Source: Lachnoclostridium sp. UBA1308 | GTDB taxonomy: Bacteria; Bacillota; Clostridia; Lachnospirales; Lachnospiraceae | DNA length: 64,000 bases | NCBI GenBank assembly: GCA_002307215.1 | Contig: DBTU01000003.1 | Coordinates: forward strand, 1 to 64,000 | Direction: 5' to 3' | In this document: positions 43,375 through 52,709 of the stretch, in pieces | How positions within the stretch are numbered: position 1 is the first letter of the stretch | Layout: the number at the start of each line of letters is the position of its first letter | Notes under the pieces: model-generated | Database searches by the model: none | Told to the model about the DNA's origin: nothing | The model's input: the letters and a program-made list of their open reading frames with translations, nothing else | Translations under genes and position numbers: made by a program

Positions 43375-44187
43375 ATGGAATACTTAAGAGAATAGTTCTA
43401 TGCTATCAATGGGATAAAGTATGGACCTATTTCATCAGATGAATTGAGTCAATTATATTATAATGATATAGTGAATAAATCCACCTATGTATGGAAGTCA
43501 GGAATGGCTGACTGGGTTACACTTGATCAGACCGAGATGGTTATGAACAATTTAGTTCCCCCACCTTTGAAATTAGAAAATATCAATGATTACTCTGTAT
43601 GGATATTGGCATCTTTGCCAATATTGGCACAAATACTACCTCACAGTGGTCATCTGTCTGCTGTGAGCTGGTGTATATATTTATTGATAATAGGGACCTT
43701 GGTTCTGACTCTGGGTATCAGTGATGAACGAAATCTTAAAAAGGCAGGATATGATACAAAAGAATTAATAGTATGGGCGATAATGCTGACTCCTGTCTAT
43801 CTGTTTCGAAGGGCATATATTTGTAAGCAGAAATATGGATATGCCATTACATGGCTTGTAACTTATAGTATTAGTATGGTATTTATCATATTTTCCACTC
43901 TAAATTTACTATTTCCAAGTACAGATTATTTGAGTTTAGTTATAAATGGTTCTCTGAAGTTGTATCCTGACAAAACAGTAGAACAGATTATTGATGCAGG
44001 TATTGAAGATCCCAAATGGCAGGTGATAAAGGGTGAGGATGGTAATATCTATGTGAATATTACGGGAGAGATGAGATATAATGATAAAGACACGAACATA
44101 GTAATTCAATATAGAGTTACTAAGAGCTCTTTTACCTATCATTCGATGGATCTAAATGGAGAGCCTCAAATCATAGCGACAGTATGA
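43375..44187 (+). pseudogene. GYF_2-domain membrane protein interrupted by amber codon
   Basis: ACGGAGG and ATG at 43375 open a frame MEYLRE, then TAG (43393-43395), then FYAINGIKYGPISSDELSQLY, a GYF_2 domain that runs through WKSGMADWVTLDQ. The family usually has Trp just before the (F/Y)Y-x-x-NG motif, so TAG probably replaces TGG. Downstream the frame is intact: three or four membrane helices (about residues 80-185) and a C-terminal soluble part. An internal ATG at 43444 would lose half the GYF_2 domain and has no ribosome binding site. Either a recent pseudogene, readthrough, or a sequencing error. Confidence 0.7.
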
Positions 44188-44375
44188 AAACGCGTGAAAT
44201 TAGCGATATTTTACCGGAGAATTACCAAGGACTAGGAAAAGATCAACGGGAGGAATTTTATGATTTAATTGAAATCATTAATAAGTACACAATGGAAGAG
44301 CTTATCATTCATCCCAGAATTCAGAAAGACTTTAAAAAAACAAGCCTAATCCGAGTATTTTTAAAGATGCCATGA
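44184..44375 (+). CDS. Small unknown protein after the GYF_2 gene
   Basis: 63 residues, overlapping the previous frame by four bases (ATGA), so possibly translated by coupling. No good ribosome binding site of its own. Helical, charged (ENYQGLGKDQREEFYDLIEII). May be a truncated remnant. No family recognised. Confidence 0.45.
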   Translation: MKTREISDILPENYQGLGKDQREEFYDLIEIINKYTMEELIIHPRIQKDFKKTSLIRVFLKMP

Positions 44376-44457
44376 GCTTAAGTAAAAACCCGATATGCTA
44401 TAACGGTGATATATTTACACAACATTTTTTACACATTCGTCCGAAAATATAAAAGAT

Positions 44458-44504
44458 GGCGTCGCATTTTAACTCAAAAAGTTATTATGCGACGCCGCCT
44501 TTTT
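44458..44504 (+). terminator. Terminator after the small gene
   Basis: GGCGTCGCAT (44458-44467) pairs perfectly with ATGCGACGCC (44487-44496), with AACT/AGTT inside, followed by GCCTTTTTG. Confidence 0.85.
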
Positions 44505-44521
44505 GTATATATTAAGAAACG

Positions 44522-44588
44522 GTTAAATGTATTAATGAATTGTATAGAGGGCGCAAATATGATTAATACAGTTGTGTGTTAGGGCAAG
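44522..44588 (+). pseudogene. 3' remnant of a relative of the small gene at 42944
   Basis: Twenty bases (44522-44541) are identical to 43133-43152 and similarity continues through GGGCGCAA and TGTGTTAGGG. The frame encodes VKCINELYRGRKYD then stop, matching VKCINELHKGRK of the intact gene. The 5' part is missing. Confidence 0.75.
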
Positions 44589-44598
44589 AAGGAGAGGG

Positions 44599-45477
44599 CT
44601 ATATATCCTCGTAATAAGCTTTCTTACCAAGCTCTATGGCTCCCATGATACCTTGATCGTCATTGAGACTACTGGGTACAATATAAGTGTCAAGATTCAA
44701 TAATTCTTTCGTGTTAATGTAGTTAGAATTAAGTTGTTTAACCTTGTCGCGTATCAAAGGGAATAATTGCATCTGATGCATTACGCCTCCACCTAATATA
44801 ATTTTCTGAGGTGAGTATATATAAATAAAATTAGTAATCGCTTGTCCAATATAATAAGCTTCCAATTCCCAGACATTGTGGTTGTCTTTAAGTTCAATTG
44901 CTTTAGAACCCCAGCGCTCTTCAATTGCAGGACCGGCGGCTAATCCCTCGAGACAGCTGCCATGATAAGGGCACTTACCGGAGTAAATATCATCCTCTCT
45001 GACTCGCATTAACATATGACCGGCTTCAGGGTGTAACATTCCGTGAAGTAATTGCCCGTTTAAAAACACACCTACACCAACACCGGTTCCAATGGTGATA
45101 TAAACGACACAGTCCAGATCCTTCGCACAGCCAAAAGTTACCTCTCCTAATACAGAACCATTCACATCCGTATCAAACCCGATGGGTACATTTAGTGTTT
45201 TTTTAAAATCTCCTACGATATCATAATTCCTCCAGGCAATTTTAGGCGTAGTGGTTATGAATCCGTAGGTTGATGATTTTGGGTTTACATCAATTGGACC
45301 AAAGCATCCAATACCCAAAGCTTCAATTGACTTATCCTTAAAATAATTAATAATCTTCGGCATGGTAACTGCTGTGTCTTCTGTGGGGAAGGATGTTTTG
45401 TGAAGAATATTGCCATTCTCGTCCCCGATTGCACATATCATTTTAGTTCCGCCGGCTTCTAATGCTCCGAATAACAT
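44599..45477 (-). CDS. ROK family sugar kinase (fructokinase-like)
   Basis: 292 residues. ATP site GALEAGGTKMICAIGD, sugar-binding FDTDVNGSVLGE with the catalytic Asp, ITIGTGVGVGVFLNG, and the zinc-binding ROK motif HPEAGHMLM then CPYHGSCLEGLAAGPA. The closest known relatives are bacterial fructokinases such as GmuE/ScrK, which phosphorylate fructose or mannose. GAGGAG precedes the start. A role beside the alpha-mannoside locus downstream is plausible but not proven by operon structure. Confidence 0.92.
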   Translation of the reverse strand: MLFGALEAGGTKMICAIGDENGNILHKTSFPTEDTAVTMPKIINYFKDKSIEALGIGCFGPIDVNPKSSTYGFITTTPKIAWRNYDIVGDFKKTLNVPIGFDTDVNGSVLGEVTFGCAKDLDCVVYITIGTGVGVGVFLNGQLLHGMLHPEAGHMLMRVREDDIYSGKCPYHGSCLEGLAAGPAIEERWGSKAIELKDNHNVWELEAYYIGQAITNFIYIYSPQKIILGGGVMHQMQLFPLIRDKVKQLNSNYINTKELLNLDTYIVPSSLNDDQGIMGAIELGKKAYYEDI

Positions 45478-45934
45478 TTTAACACTCCTCGTCGTGGTTC
45501 GTTAATAAAGTCTGTCTAATGATTTTATATAAGTGATAATCCAAAATAGAAAATGGTAGCATATATGATTATTATAAGCGCAAGTTTGCCATAATTCAAT
45601 ATGTATGATACAAAATATAAAAAAGTATAATATAATAGATTATAAAAAATAGAATATAGGCTTAATACATTAAATTAATAACTGTATTCATATTAATTAT
45701 ATTGAATAATCGAACATAATGTTGTTATTTATTCTTTAATATGTAATTGACATATTAATATATATGGAATAATATTGTTAATAAAACATACTATAATGCA
45801 AAACAATGAATATTATAATTTGTTTTTATAAAAAAGGGTTAAAGAAAGATGTGTTAAGACTCAGTGGAATACCTGATATGCGTTTTGCATATCATCACAT
45901 GCGGATGGAAAAGTAGCTAAAGGGAGGTACGGAT
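45478..45934. other. AT-rich divergent intergenic region
   Basis: 457 bases, very AT-rich. Contains the promoter at 45747-45775 and a perfect 8-bp hairpin TGATATGC/GCATATCA (45874-45894) in the leader of the lipoprotein gene. No open frame of note. Confidence 0.6.
45747..45775 (+). promoter_or_regulatory. Promoter of the lipoprotein gene
   Basis: TTGACA (45747-45752), 17-base spacer, TAATAT (45770-45775), giving a leader of about 150 bases. Confidence 0.75.
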
Positions 45935-48196
45935 ATGATTGATAAAACAAGAATATGCTTGATGCTGATAGCATTATCATTTTCATTTTTGTTTGCTGGA
46001 TGTTCTCGAATCGAAAAGGCGGACGAGAAAGCTGAGTATGGTGCTCAAATTGTGGCAGCAGCCATATGTGAGAGCGACGAAGAGGATTCTGCTACTATGG
46101 CCAAAAAAGCAACGAATAGTTTGGGAATGTCAGGTCAAGAGGGACCATTTCAGACGCATGATAATAAGAAGACAAGTATGTGGCTTTCGAAGAATGATCC
46201 TGGGGATAAGAATAGTATTATATTTGAATTTGAAAATGTGGAGCCCGTTGGAAAGCTTTTTGTTTGGAATTATAACGAAAAAGAAAATCAAAATGCCGGG
46301 TTAAAGAATATTAAAATATATTATTCTACGGATGGCAAACGTTGGAAAGAATTTAAAGGGAAAGGATATCCTTTTGTATTGGCCAAAGCAGATGGATCTA
46401 AGCAAATTGGGCCAACAAATCTTGATGACGGAAAGAATACGCCTATAGATTTTGAAGGCATATGTGCTAAATATGTCAAAGTGGCTCCGGATTCGAAGGT
46501 TGATGAAGGAAATTGGGGCAACTATACAAATGGTGAGAGTAGATTCGGAATAAGTGAAGTGAGGTTTTACCGTTATAAGATAAGAGCAGAATATGGGGAG
46601 AATCTAGTTTCGGAAGCCACCGCCGGAAGTTATACACAAGAAAGTTCTCCGGAAAACACAGTGAATGGTTATGGAATTTCCGGAATGCAAAAATCTGACG
46701 ATAAGCACGATAATAATGTCGAAACAATGTGGCTGACGGAAGATAATCCGGAAAATAATAATTGGATTATGTTTGATTTGGATGGAACCTATCCTGTTAA
46801 GGAAATGGAAGTATGGAATTTTAATCAGAAAGGAAACGAGAACGCGGGCCTGAAAGATGTTAAAATTTTTTATTCGGTAAATAAAATTGATTGGGTTGAA
46901 TTAAAGGGAACAGATTATCCATACAGATTTGAAAAAGCTAGCGGTTCAAAGGAAGAAAAATCCACAAGTTCGGTAGACTTTGGGGGAGTGAGTCTGAGAT
47001 ACGTTAAAATAGTACCTGATGAAGGCGTCAATCGTGGAAATTGGGGTTACTGTAATGAAAATGAAATAAGGTATGGCTTAAGTGAGGTAAGATTTTATGC
47101 TGAAGAGGGAATTGCTTCTGAACCTGCACGCGAATGGACGGGACTAATGAGTAATTACACAGGATGGATTGGAGCAGATGGAATTTTTTCTATTCCACTA
47201 AATGAAGATGATTCCGTAGGTAGTGCTGACGATAAAACCAAAACTATGTTTATTTTTAGTGATACCTATGTAGGTTCGGCAAATATATTGACAAAAGGCA
47301 TGAATGGTTTTGGATTTAAAAATCATTCCGTTGCTCTTTTAGAAGGGGATAAACCATATACAAGTTGTTACTCGCAAATACTGGAGGACTCAAAGGGCGC
47401 TAATGTTTTTGGATATAAGTGTTGGCTGGAAGACGGAATTGTGATTGATGATAAAGTACATATTATTTCCTTTATTCCGAATGATGATTGGAATCCGACC
47501 CAGGCTGACTTGTTAACGATACCGATCGTCGAGGGCAACCCCGACTTGGAGAACTTTACAAAACAATCAAATGTGCCCTTGTACTATAATGATGAAAATC
47601 AAATAGTTCTTTTTGGAGCTGGAATTCTTGATAATACGATACAAGCACAAGCGCCTAATCCTGATGGTTATATTTACGTCTATGGCTGGGCACAGGAATG
47701 GTCGAAAGGGGTCAAGACGCTGGTGGTCTCTAGGGTAAAAAGGGAGGACTATTCTGATATGAGCCAATGGAGATATTGGGATGGAGAAAAATGGGGAGAG
47801 AAGATTACGGATGCACGAAAGGCGAATGCCGTTATTAGCCAGGGACATGTTTCTTGCGAACTCAGTGTTACACCGATGACGTCGGGGAAATACAAAGGAA
47901 AGTATATGTTAATCTACACGAAAGATGTGATGTCAAAAGAGTTGGAATATTGTATTGGTGATACCCCGATTGGTCCGTTTGATAATCCTGTTCCGCTTTA
48001 TAATTGCGAAGATAATATAGTGAATGAAGCTGCGGGCAATATATATTATTATAATGCGAAAGCACATCCTCATTTATCACCGGAAGGGGAACTGTTGGTT
48101 ACATATAACTGTAATGCCGAAGATTCTCTGACACAATTAATGAATGTAGAGGCATTGCATCCTAGATGGATAAGAATTTACGAGGTTATAAAATAG
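45935..48196 (+). CDS. Lipoprotein with two discoidin-like domains and a DUF4185 propeller
   Basis: 753 residues. Lipoprotein signal with lipobox LFAGC (Cys about 23). Two tandem F5/8-type C (discoidin-like) carbohydrate-binding modules cover about 35-205 and 210-390; they share MWLSKNDPGDKN/MWLTEDNPENNN and the NAGLKNIKIYYS/NAGLKDVKIFYS pattern. The C-terminal region (about 400-753) resembles DUF4185, a five-bladed beta-propeller related to glycosidases (FIFSDTYVG, GHVSCELSVTPM, KAHPHLSPEGELLVTYN). Probably a surface glycan-binding or hydrolysing protein. GGGAGG precedes the ATG. Confidence 0.82.
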   Translation: MIDKTRICLMLIALSFSFLFAGCSRIEKADEKAEYGAQIVAAAICESDEEDSATMAKKATNSLGMSGQEGPFQTHDNKKTSMWLSKNDPGDKNSIIFEFENVEPVGKLFVWNYNEKENQNAGLKNIKIYYSTDGKRWKEFKGKGYPFVLAKADGSKQIGPTNLDDGKNTPIDFEGICAKYVKVAPDSKVDEGNWGNYTNGESRFGISEVRFYRYKIRAEYGENLVSEATAGSYTQESSPENTVNGYGISGMQKSDDKHDNNVETMWLTEDNPENNNWIMFDLDGTYPVKEMEVWNFNQKGNENAGLKDVKIFYSVNKIDWVELKGTDYPYRFEKASGSKEEKSTSSVDFGGVSLRYVKIVPDEGVNRGNWGYCNENEIRYGLSEVRFYAEEGIASEPAREWTGLMSNYTGWIGADGIFSIPLNEDDSVGSADDKTKTMFIFSDTYVGSANILTKGMNGFGFKNHSVALLEGDKPYTSCYSQILEDSKGANVFGYKCWLEDGIVIDDKVHIISFIPNDDWNPTQADLLTIPIVEGNPDLENFTKQSNVPLYYNDENQIVLFGAGILDNTIQAQAPNPDGYIYVYGWAQEWSKGVKTLVVSRVKREDYSDMSQWRYWDGEKWGEKITDARKANAVISQGHVSCELSVTPMTSGKYKGKYMLIYTKDVMSKELEYCIGDTPIGPFDNPVPLYNCEDNIVNEAAGNIYYYNAKAHPHLSPEGELLVTYNCNAEDSLTQLMNVEALHPRWIRIYEVIK

Positions 48197-48308
48197 ATAA
48201 TTGTTGAGGGTGTATCATTGTACCGGAGAAAATATTGTCGGAAATAAATGGATTTGATGAAATCGCTATGCAATGAATAAAAAGGACATTCAAGTTAAGG
48301 AGACAGTG

Positions 48309-50084
48309 ATGAAATTAAAACAAACAGAAGATATTTTTTTAGACAGTTATGAAAAACACAGAAATCACCCGATTAAAACTTTGCTGGCGATGTATAAAGG
48401 GAAAAGCTACAATTTTGTATTGTCTACAATTTTTTTTACTATAAAACATAGTCCTTCATGGGGAATGCCTATTGTTATAGCCAATATTGTTAATAGTGTA
48501 ATATATAAAGAAAGCAATGCATTTTACATTATATTATTAAATGCAGTAGTTATCTCGGTATTACTCTTGCTAAACGTACCAATGAATTATTTGCATGTTC
48601 GATTTAGTAGTAGCGCAATTCGCTTTGTGGAAGCGGGTCTACGGAATGCGTTGATCAGAAAGCTGCAACAGCTTTCTATATCATATCACAAAGAAATGCA
48701 GTCGGGGCGGATTCAGTCTAAGGTAATGCGTGATGTTGAAGCTGTAGAAGTTCTGTCTTCTCAAATGTTTGTGGGATTATTAAATGTGCTTATTAATATA
48801 TCGGTAGCACTGGGAATAACTGCGTTTAGGGATTTGACGGTGTTTCTATTCTTTCTGCTCACGATTCCGGTTGCTGCGGTTGCGATTGTAATATTCCGCA
48901 ATAAAATTAAAAAGCAAAACCATCGATTCCGGACAGAAATGGAAGCGACTTCGGCTAGAGTTATGGAGATGGAAGAGATGATATCGGTTACCAGAGCGCA
49001 TGCGCTAGAAAGATTAGAAGTTAACAAAATGGAAAATCAAGTCCGGAATGTAGCGGAAGAAGGATACAGACTCGATATTATTCAAGCTAATTTTGGTTCG
49101 GTAAGTTGGTCCGTTTTTCAATTGTTTCAGGTGGGGTGCCTGGTTTTTACAGGCATGATGGCTGTAAATGGTAAAATACAGGCCGGAGATATCATTCTTT
49201 ATCAAAGCTATTTCTCGTCAATTATTGCTCAGGTATCCTCACTGATCACTTTGTTTCCTACAATTACGAAAGGCTTGGAGTCTGTTTCCAGCATAGGTGA
49301 AGTGTTGAATGCTCATGATATAGAAGACAATCAGGGTAAGCCAAAGCTTCAGCACATAGAAGGAAATTTTGAATTACAGAATGTAAGATTCCAATATAAT
49401 AATAGGGGTAATGCTGTCTTGAAGGGATTAAACATGAAAGTAAATTCAGGTGAAACAATTGCTCTTGTCGGCGAATCCGGAGCGGGCAAATCTACGGTGC
49501 TTAATTTACTTATTGGTTTTGTTACGCCTACAGAGGGTAAATTGTTGGTGGATGGAAATGATATTACGCAGATAAATCTTCGCAGTTATCGAAAGCATAT
49601 TGCTGTGGTACCTCAGAATTCGATCCTTTTCTCGGGTTCGATTAAAGATAATATTACTTATGGCCTTTCCTTTGTTACGCAGTTACAGTTGGAGGAAGCA
49701 ATCAAAGCGGCGAATCTTTCTGATTTGATTGGGAGCTTACCAAATGGCCTGGACACCATGATAGGAGAGCATGGAAATGATTTGTCGGGAGGACAGCGCC
49801 AGCGAATTTCTATTGCACGAGCAATTATACGTAATCCTAAAGTTATTATTTTTGATGAGGCGACATCTGCTTTGGACAGCATATCGGAAAATCTGATTCT
49901 GGAAGCGCTTGGAAAGTTGATTAAGGGGCGAACTGCGTTTATTGTAGCTCATCGCCTCTCCACGATTCGCAGGGCAGATAAGATATGTGTCCTGCGAGAT
50001 GGTGTTTGCGAGGAATTTGGTACTTATGATGAACTGATGAATATAAAGGGTGAATTTTATAAGATGAATATACTGCAATCATAA
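48309..50084 (+). CDS. ABC exporter, fused membrane and ATP-binding domains
   Basis: 591 residues. Six membrane helices (about 35-310) of the type I exporter fold are followed by an ATPase domain: Walker A GESGAGKSTVL, signature LSGGQRQRISIARAI, Walker B VIIFDEATSALDS and the His of IVAHRLSTIRRA. AAGGAG lies six bases before the ATG at 48309; an in-frame ATG at 48273 has no site. It ends six bases inside the convergent esterase gene. Substrate unknown; works as a homodimer or with an unlinked partner. Confidence 0.92.
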   Translation: MKLKQTEDIFLDSYEKHRNHPIKTLLAMYKGKSYNFVLSTIFFTIKHSPSWGMPIVIANIVNSVIYKESNAFYIILLNAVVISVLLLLNVPMNYLHVRFSSSAIRFVEAGLRNALIRKLQQLSISYHKEMQSGRIQSKVMRDVEAVEVLSSQMFVGLLNVLINISVALGITAFRDLTVFLFFLLTIPVAAVAIVIFRNKIKKQNHRFRTEMEATSARVMEMEEMISVTRAHALERLEVNKMENQVRNVAEEGYRLDIIQANFGSVSWSVFQLFQVGCLVFTGMMAVNGKIQAGDIILYQSYFSSIIAQVSSLITLFPTITKGLESVSSIGEVLNAHDIEDNQGKPKLQHIEGNFELQNVRFQYNNRGNAVLKGLNMKVNSGETIALVGESGAGKSTVLNLLIGFVTPTEGKLLVDGNDITQINLRSYRKHIAVVPQNSILFSGSIKDNITYGLSFVTQLQLEEAIKAANLSDLIGSLPNGLDTMIGEHGNDLSGGQRQRISIARAIIRNPKVIIFDEATSALDSISENLILEALGKLIKGRTAFIVAHRLSTIRRADKICVLRDGVCEEFGTYDELMNIKGEFYKMNILQS

Positions 50085-51068
50085 ACAAAAATGACAAACT
50101 TGACGAATCATTTTTGACAATTGTTGAGCCATTTGATCATGTTTCTTGACAGAAGGATGCCCTTGCCCGCCCATACCGTCCTCAGGTCGTCTGATGAGAG
50201 GAAATTCCATGAAGTGTATGCGGGCGTCACCTTCTTCGCGGAGCGTATGTACTAATGTTTCCAAATAGGGGCTAGGATCAAGGTTCATGGGGCCAATTAC
50301 GCAAAATAATTCTGTAAATGGATACCTGCTACGAATAAAATCGGTAAGTTTACGATACTGATTAATGTAGTCAGAAGGATTGATAGGCGCAGACCAATCG
50401 TTAGTACCGAGGTTGATCACAATAACATCGGGATGGAAGATATCTATCGCTTTTTGGTCCAAATAGGGACAAATCGTATTAATGAAATAGTCTGACATAC
50501 GACCTTCTTTAGAACCGCCAAAATTTTGATAACAACCGGTACCTGACGCACCTACAATCAAGGTTTCGGCGCTCAGATACTGTCCGAGCAATGTACTGTA
50601 AGCGGATGCGTTGTTTTCACGGGATGCATCACAATCGCATGGAACTTGTGACTCGTTGCCATAACCACAGGTGATGGAATCACCAATCACCAATATTTTG
50701 CGAGATAAAGGAGAGGGCGGGCACATAAAAAGTCCGTTTTCTGCTGTTAAATCTGTAAACTTTAAGCTACCAAAAGCTGCTTCCGTCCGTTTCTGCAAAG
50801 TAAGAGTATGCGGAATATCTTCAAGATCGTCGGCAAGCTGGTAAAGGCGATTATCGGGATCTATCCTCATGACACGTACAGGAAGGTCGTCGATGTAAAT
50901 GTTGATCCAGCTTTTACCGCATTTCTCAATATCTTCGATACCTGCAGTGATTTCTCGCCCTTGAAAACGTACACTTATTGCACTGCCGGGAAGAAAACAG
51001 GAAATTCCGTCTTGTTCTTTGTGAAAAAGTCCGTGACGAAGGCTCATGGTTAAAAAATCAAATGACAT
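50079..51068 (-). CDS. Two-domain SGNH esterase (CE2-like)
   Basis: 329 residues. An N-terminal beta-sandwich (about 1-115) precedes an SGNH hydrolase domain: VIGDSITCGYG with nucleophile Ser131, a Gly in GASGTGC, NLGTNDW, and the C-terminal GHPSVKKH with catalytic His near 308. The layout is that of carbohydrate esterase family 2, which deacetylates sugars at O-6. No signal peptide, so it acts on imported oligosaccharides. Follows the regulator gene by 26 bases in one minus-strand operon. A paralogue with the same layout lies at 58723. Confidence 0.87.
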   Translation of the reverse strand: MSFDFLTMSLRHGLFHKEQDGISCFLPGSAISVRFQGREITAGIEDIEKCGKSWINIYIDDLPVRVMRIDPDNRLYQLADDLEDIPHTLTLQKRTEAAFGSLKFTDLTAENGLFMCPPSPLSRKILVIGDSITCGYGNESQVPCDCDASRENNASAYSTLLGQYLSAETLIVGASGTGCYQNFGGSKEGRMSDYFINTICPYLDQKAIDIFHPDVIVINLGTNDWSAPINPSDYINQYRKLTDFIRSRYPFTELFCVIGPMNLDPSPYLETLVHTLREEGDARIHFMEFPLIRRPEDGMGGQGHPSVKKHDQMAQQLSKMIRQVCHFCL

Positions 51069-51094
51069 AAGGCAAGTACTCCTTTTATTTAATT

Positions 51095-52162
51095 TTATTG
51101 TGCGTAAGGATTTTCACAGGTGGATTCTCGGAGAACTAAAGAGACACCTGATAATACTTTGGTATTTCCACCATATATTTTGCCTAGAATAGCATTAATA
51201 AGTAAGTTTGCGGCGTTGTTGCCTATTTCTTCGAAAATCTGTCTAACGGTTGATAATTTGATCGGCAGATCATTGGATTTATCCCAATCATCAAATCCCA
51301 TTATGGATACATCTTGTGGAACTTTAATACCGCAGATCAGTAATTGCTTCATTATTTTCATGGCGAGTTTATCATTGCAACAAAAGATAGCAGTAACATC
51401 TCGCTTTAGAATACTTTTTGTTAATTCATCGAAATTAATTTGGGTTAATAAATTATCACCGGTTACTGGCAATCCCGCCTGGCGCATAGCGCTACAATAG
51501 CCATCAAAGCGCTCTTGCTCAGAATTAAGAAAGAAGTGATAGCTTGCAAATTTTATATTAGTATGTTTTAGACGTAGCAGCTCTTTGGTTGCCAAAATGG
51601 CACCGTCATAATTATTGCATCCCGCAAAATAGCATGGATAATCCACGTTGGAACGATCTATTAATACATAGGGAATCTTTTTTTGCTCTATTAATTTGTA
51701 GTTGTCTAAGCTTTTCAAGGGATCAAATGGATAAATTAAAAATCCATCCACGTTTCGATCGAGCATTTTTTGAATGGACGCCTGTTCAGTGGCCAAATTC
51801 TCATTACTCCATTCTATAATTAAGGAGTAGTTAAGCTCTGCGGCTATTCGTTGGGCGCCTTTAATGATTTTCATATACGATATGTCATTGTAATCTTCGG
51901 CGGATAAAATAAATGCAATCAAATGACTTGAATTTTCGTTCTCCTTAGGACTGTTCACAAAAGAACCTTTTCTTTTGATTCTTAATATGTATCCTTCGTT
52001 TGCTAATTCTGTCATAGCTTTTCGGATTGTTATCCCACTTACGTTAAACCGCTTCATATAGTCGTCTTCGCTGGACAACTTATCGCCGGGGCTAAGCTCG
52101 CCAGTGCTGATTTGATTTACAATTGCTTGTTTTACTGTTTTGTATTTTAATTCGTTCTCCAA
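51095..52162 (-). CDS. GntR-type DNA-binding/LacI-type sensor regulator (AraR-like)
   Basis: 355 residues. N-terminal GntR winged helix-turn-helix (about 1-72: GELSPGDKLSSEDDYMKRF, ITIRKAMTELANEGYI) joined to a periplasmic-binding-protein-like sugar sensor (about 80-350: GFLIYPFD, IPYVLIDRS, ISIMGFDDWD-like VSIMGFDDWDKS). This is the architecture of Bacillus AraR. It is transcribed divergently from the sugar transporter operon, and GTATAC-centred palindromes overlap both promoters. Likely a repressor released by an imported sugar. Confidence 0.92.
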   Translation of the reverse strand: MENELKYKTVKQAIVNQISTGELSPGDKLSSEDDYMKRFNVSGITIRKAMTELANEGYILRIKRKGSFVNSPKENENSSHLIAFILSAEDYNDISYMKIIKGAQRIAAELNYSLIIEWSNENLATEQASIQKMLDRNVDGFLIYPFDPLKSLDNYKLIEQKKIPYVLIDRSNVDYPCYFAGCNNYDGAILATKELLRLKHTNIKFASYHFFLNSEQERFDGYCSAMRQAGLPVTGDNLLTQINFDELTKSILKRDVTAIFCCNDKLAMKIMKQLLICGIKVPQDVSIMGFDDWDKSNDLPIKLSTVRQIFEEIGNNAANLLINAILGKIYGGNTKVLSGVSLVLRESTCENPYAQ

Positions 52163-52251
52163 TGATGGACCACCTCTTCTTTGCGATATTTAGTAATTTA
52201 ATGTAGCAGGAAGGTGTATGCACATATTAATGCTATATAAATTATAATTAA

Positions 52252-52279
52252 AGTATACAATAACATTGATAAAAGTCAA
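52252..52279 (-). promoter_or_regulatory. Promoter of the regulator-esterase operon with overlapping operator
   Basis: On the minus strand TTGACT (52279-52274), 16-base spacer, TATACT (52257-52252). The -10 box overlaps GTATAC (52253-52258), the core of the putative operator, suggesting autoregulation. Confidence 0.7.
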
Positions 52280-52624
52280 GAAAGAATATTTTGGAAAATA
52301 TAGTGAAGATATAATGACTGATTTAGACTAAATTGAAAATACTATAAATATGCCAATTATTAATCCGTTCAAATAAATTCAATAATAATATGCTTATATC
52401 AAAGAGAGTTTTACCGACGACTATCTTGACATAGGTCTGTATTTGATGATAACTAATCTATAAAACATACTAAAACAATAAAAAAAGCATACGCAAATGT
52501 AAAATATATAAAATAAAGTATGCGGTAAAAACATATGTAAAATTATGAGATTTGCTTATAGAATATGTAAAAGTGTACAATATTGATAAAAAAGTAATAA
52601 AAATAAAAATTATTATATAAGGTA

Positions 52625-52653
52625 TTGACGAATTAGTGATGTAGTGTTAGCAT
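52625..52653 (+). promoter_or_regulatory. Candidate promoter of the sugar transporter operon
   Basis: TTGACG (52625-52630), 17-base spacer, TAGCAT (52648-52653). Moderate match; the operator at 52678 lies about 20 bases after the expected start site. Confidence 0.5.
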
Positions 52654-52677
52654 ATAAATATGCCTTTAATAAATAAT

Positions 52678-52689
52678 AATGTATACATT
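52678..52689. promoter_or_regulatory. Palindromic operator of the transporter operon
   Basis: AATGTATACATT is a perfect 12-base palindrome between promoter and first gene. It shares TGTATAC with the site at the regulator's own promoter (TTGTATACTT on the minus strand). Confidence 0.6.
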
Positions 52690-52709
52690 TAATGACAGGG
52701 GGTTACAAC

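Larger units (their letters stand above)
52163..52709. other. Divergent control region of the glycan locus
   Basis: 547 AT-rich bases between regulator and transporter. Holds the minus-strand promoter at 52252-52279, the plus-strand promoter at 52625-52653, the palindrome at 52678-52689 and a related GTGTACAA at about 52572. No open frame. Confidence 0.6.

Noticed and set aside
42634..44590. Complete integrated mobile element bounded by tRNA-Trp repeats
   Set aside because: The exact direct repeats are only 135 bases apart and there is no integrase, so only remnants are claimed.
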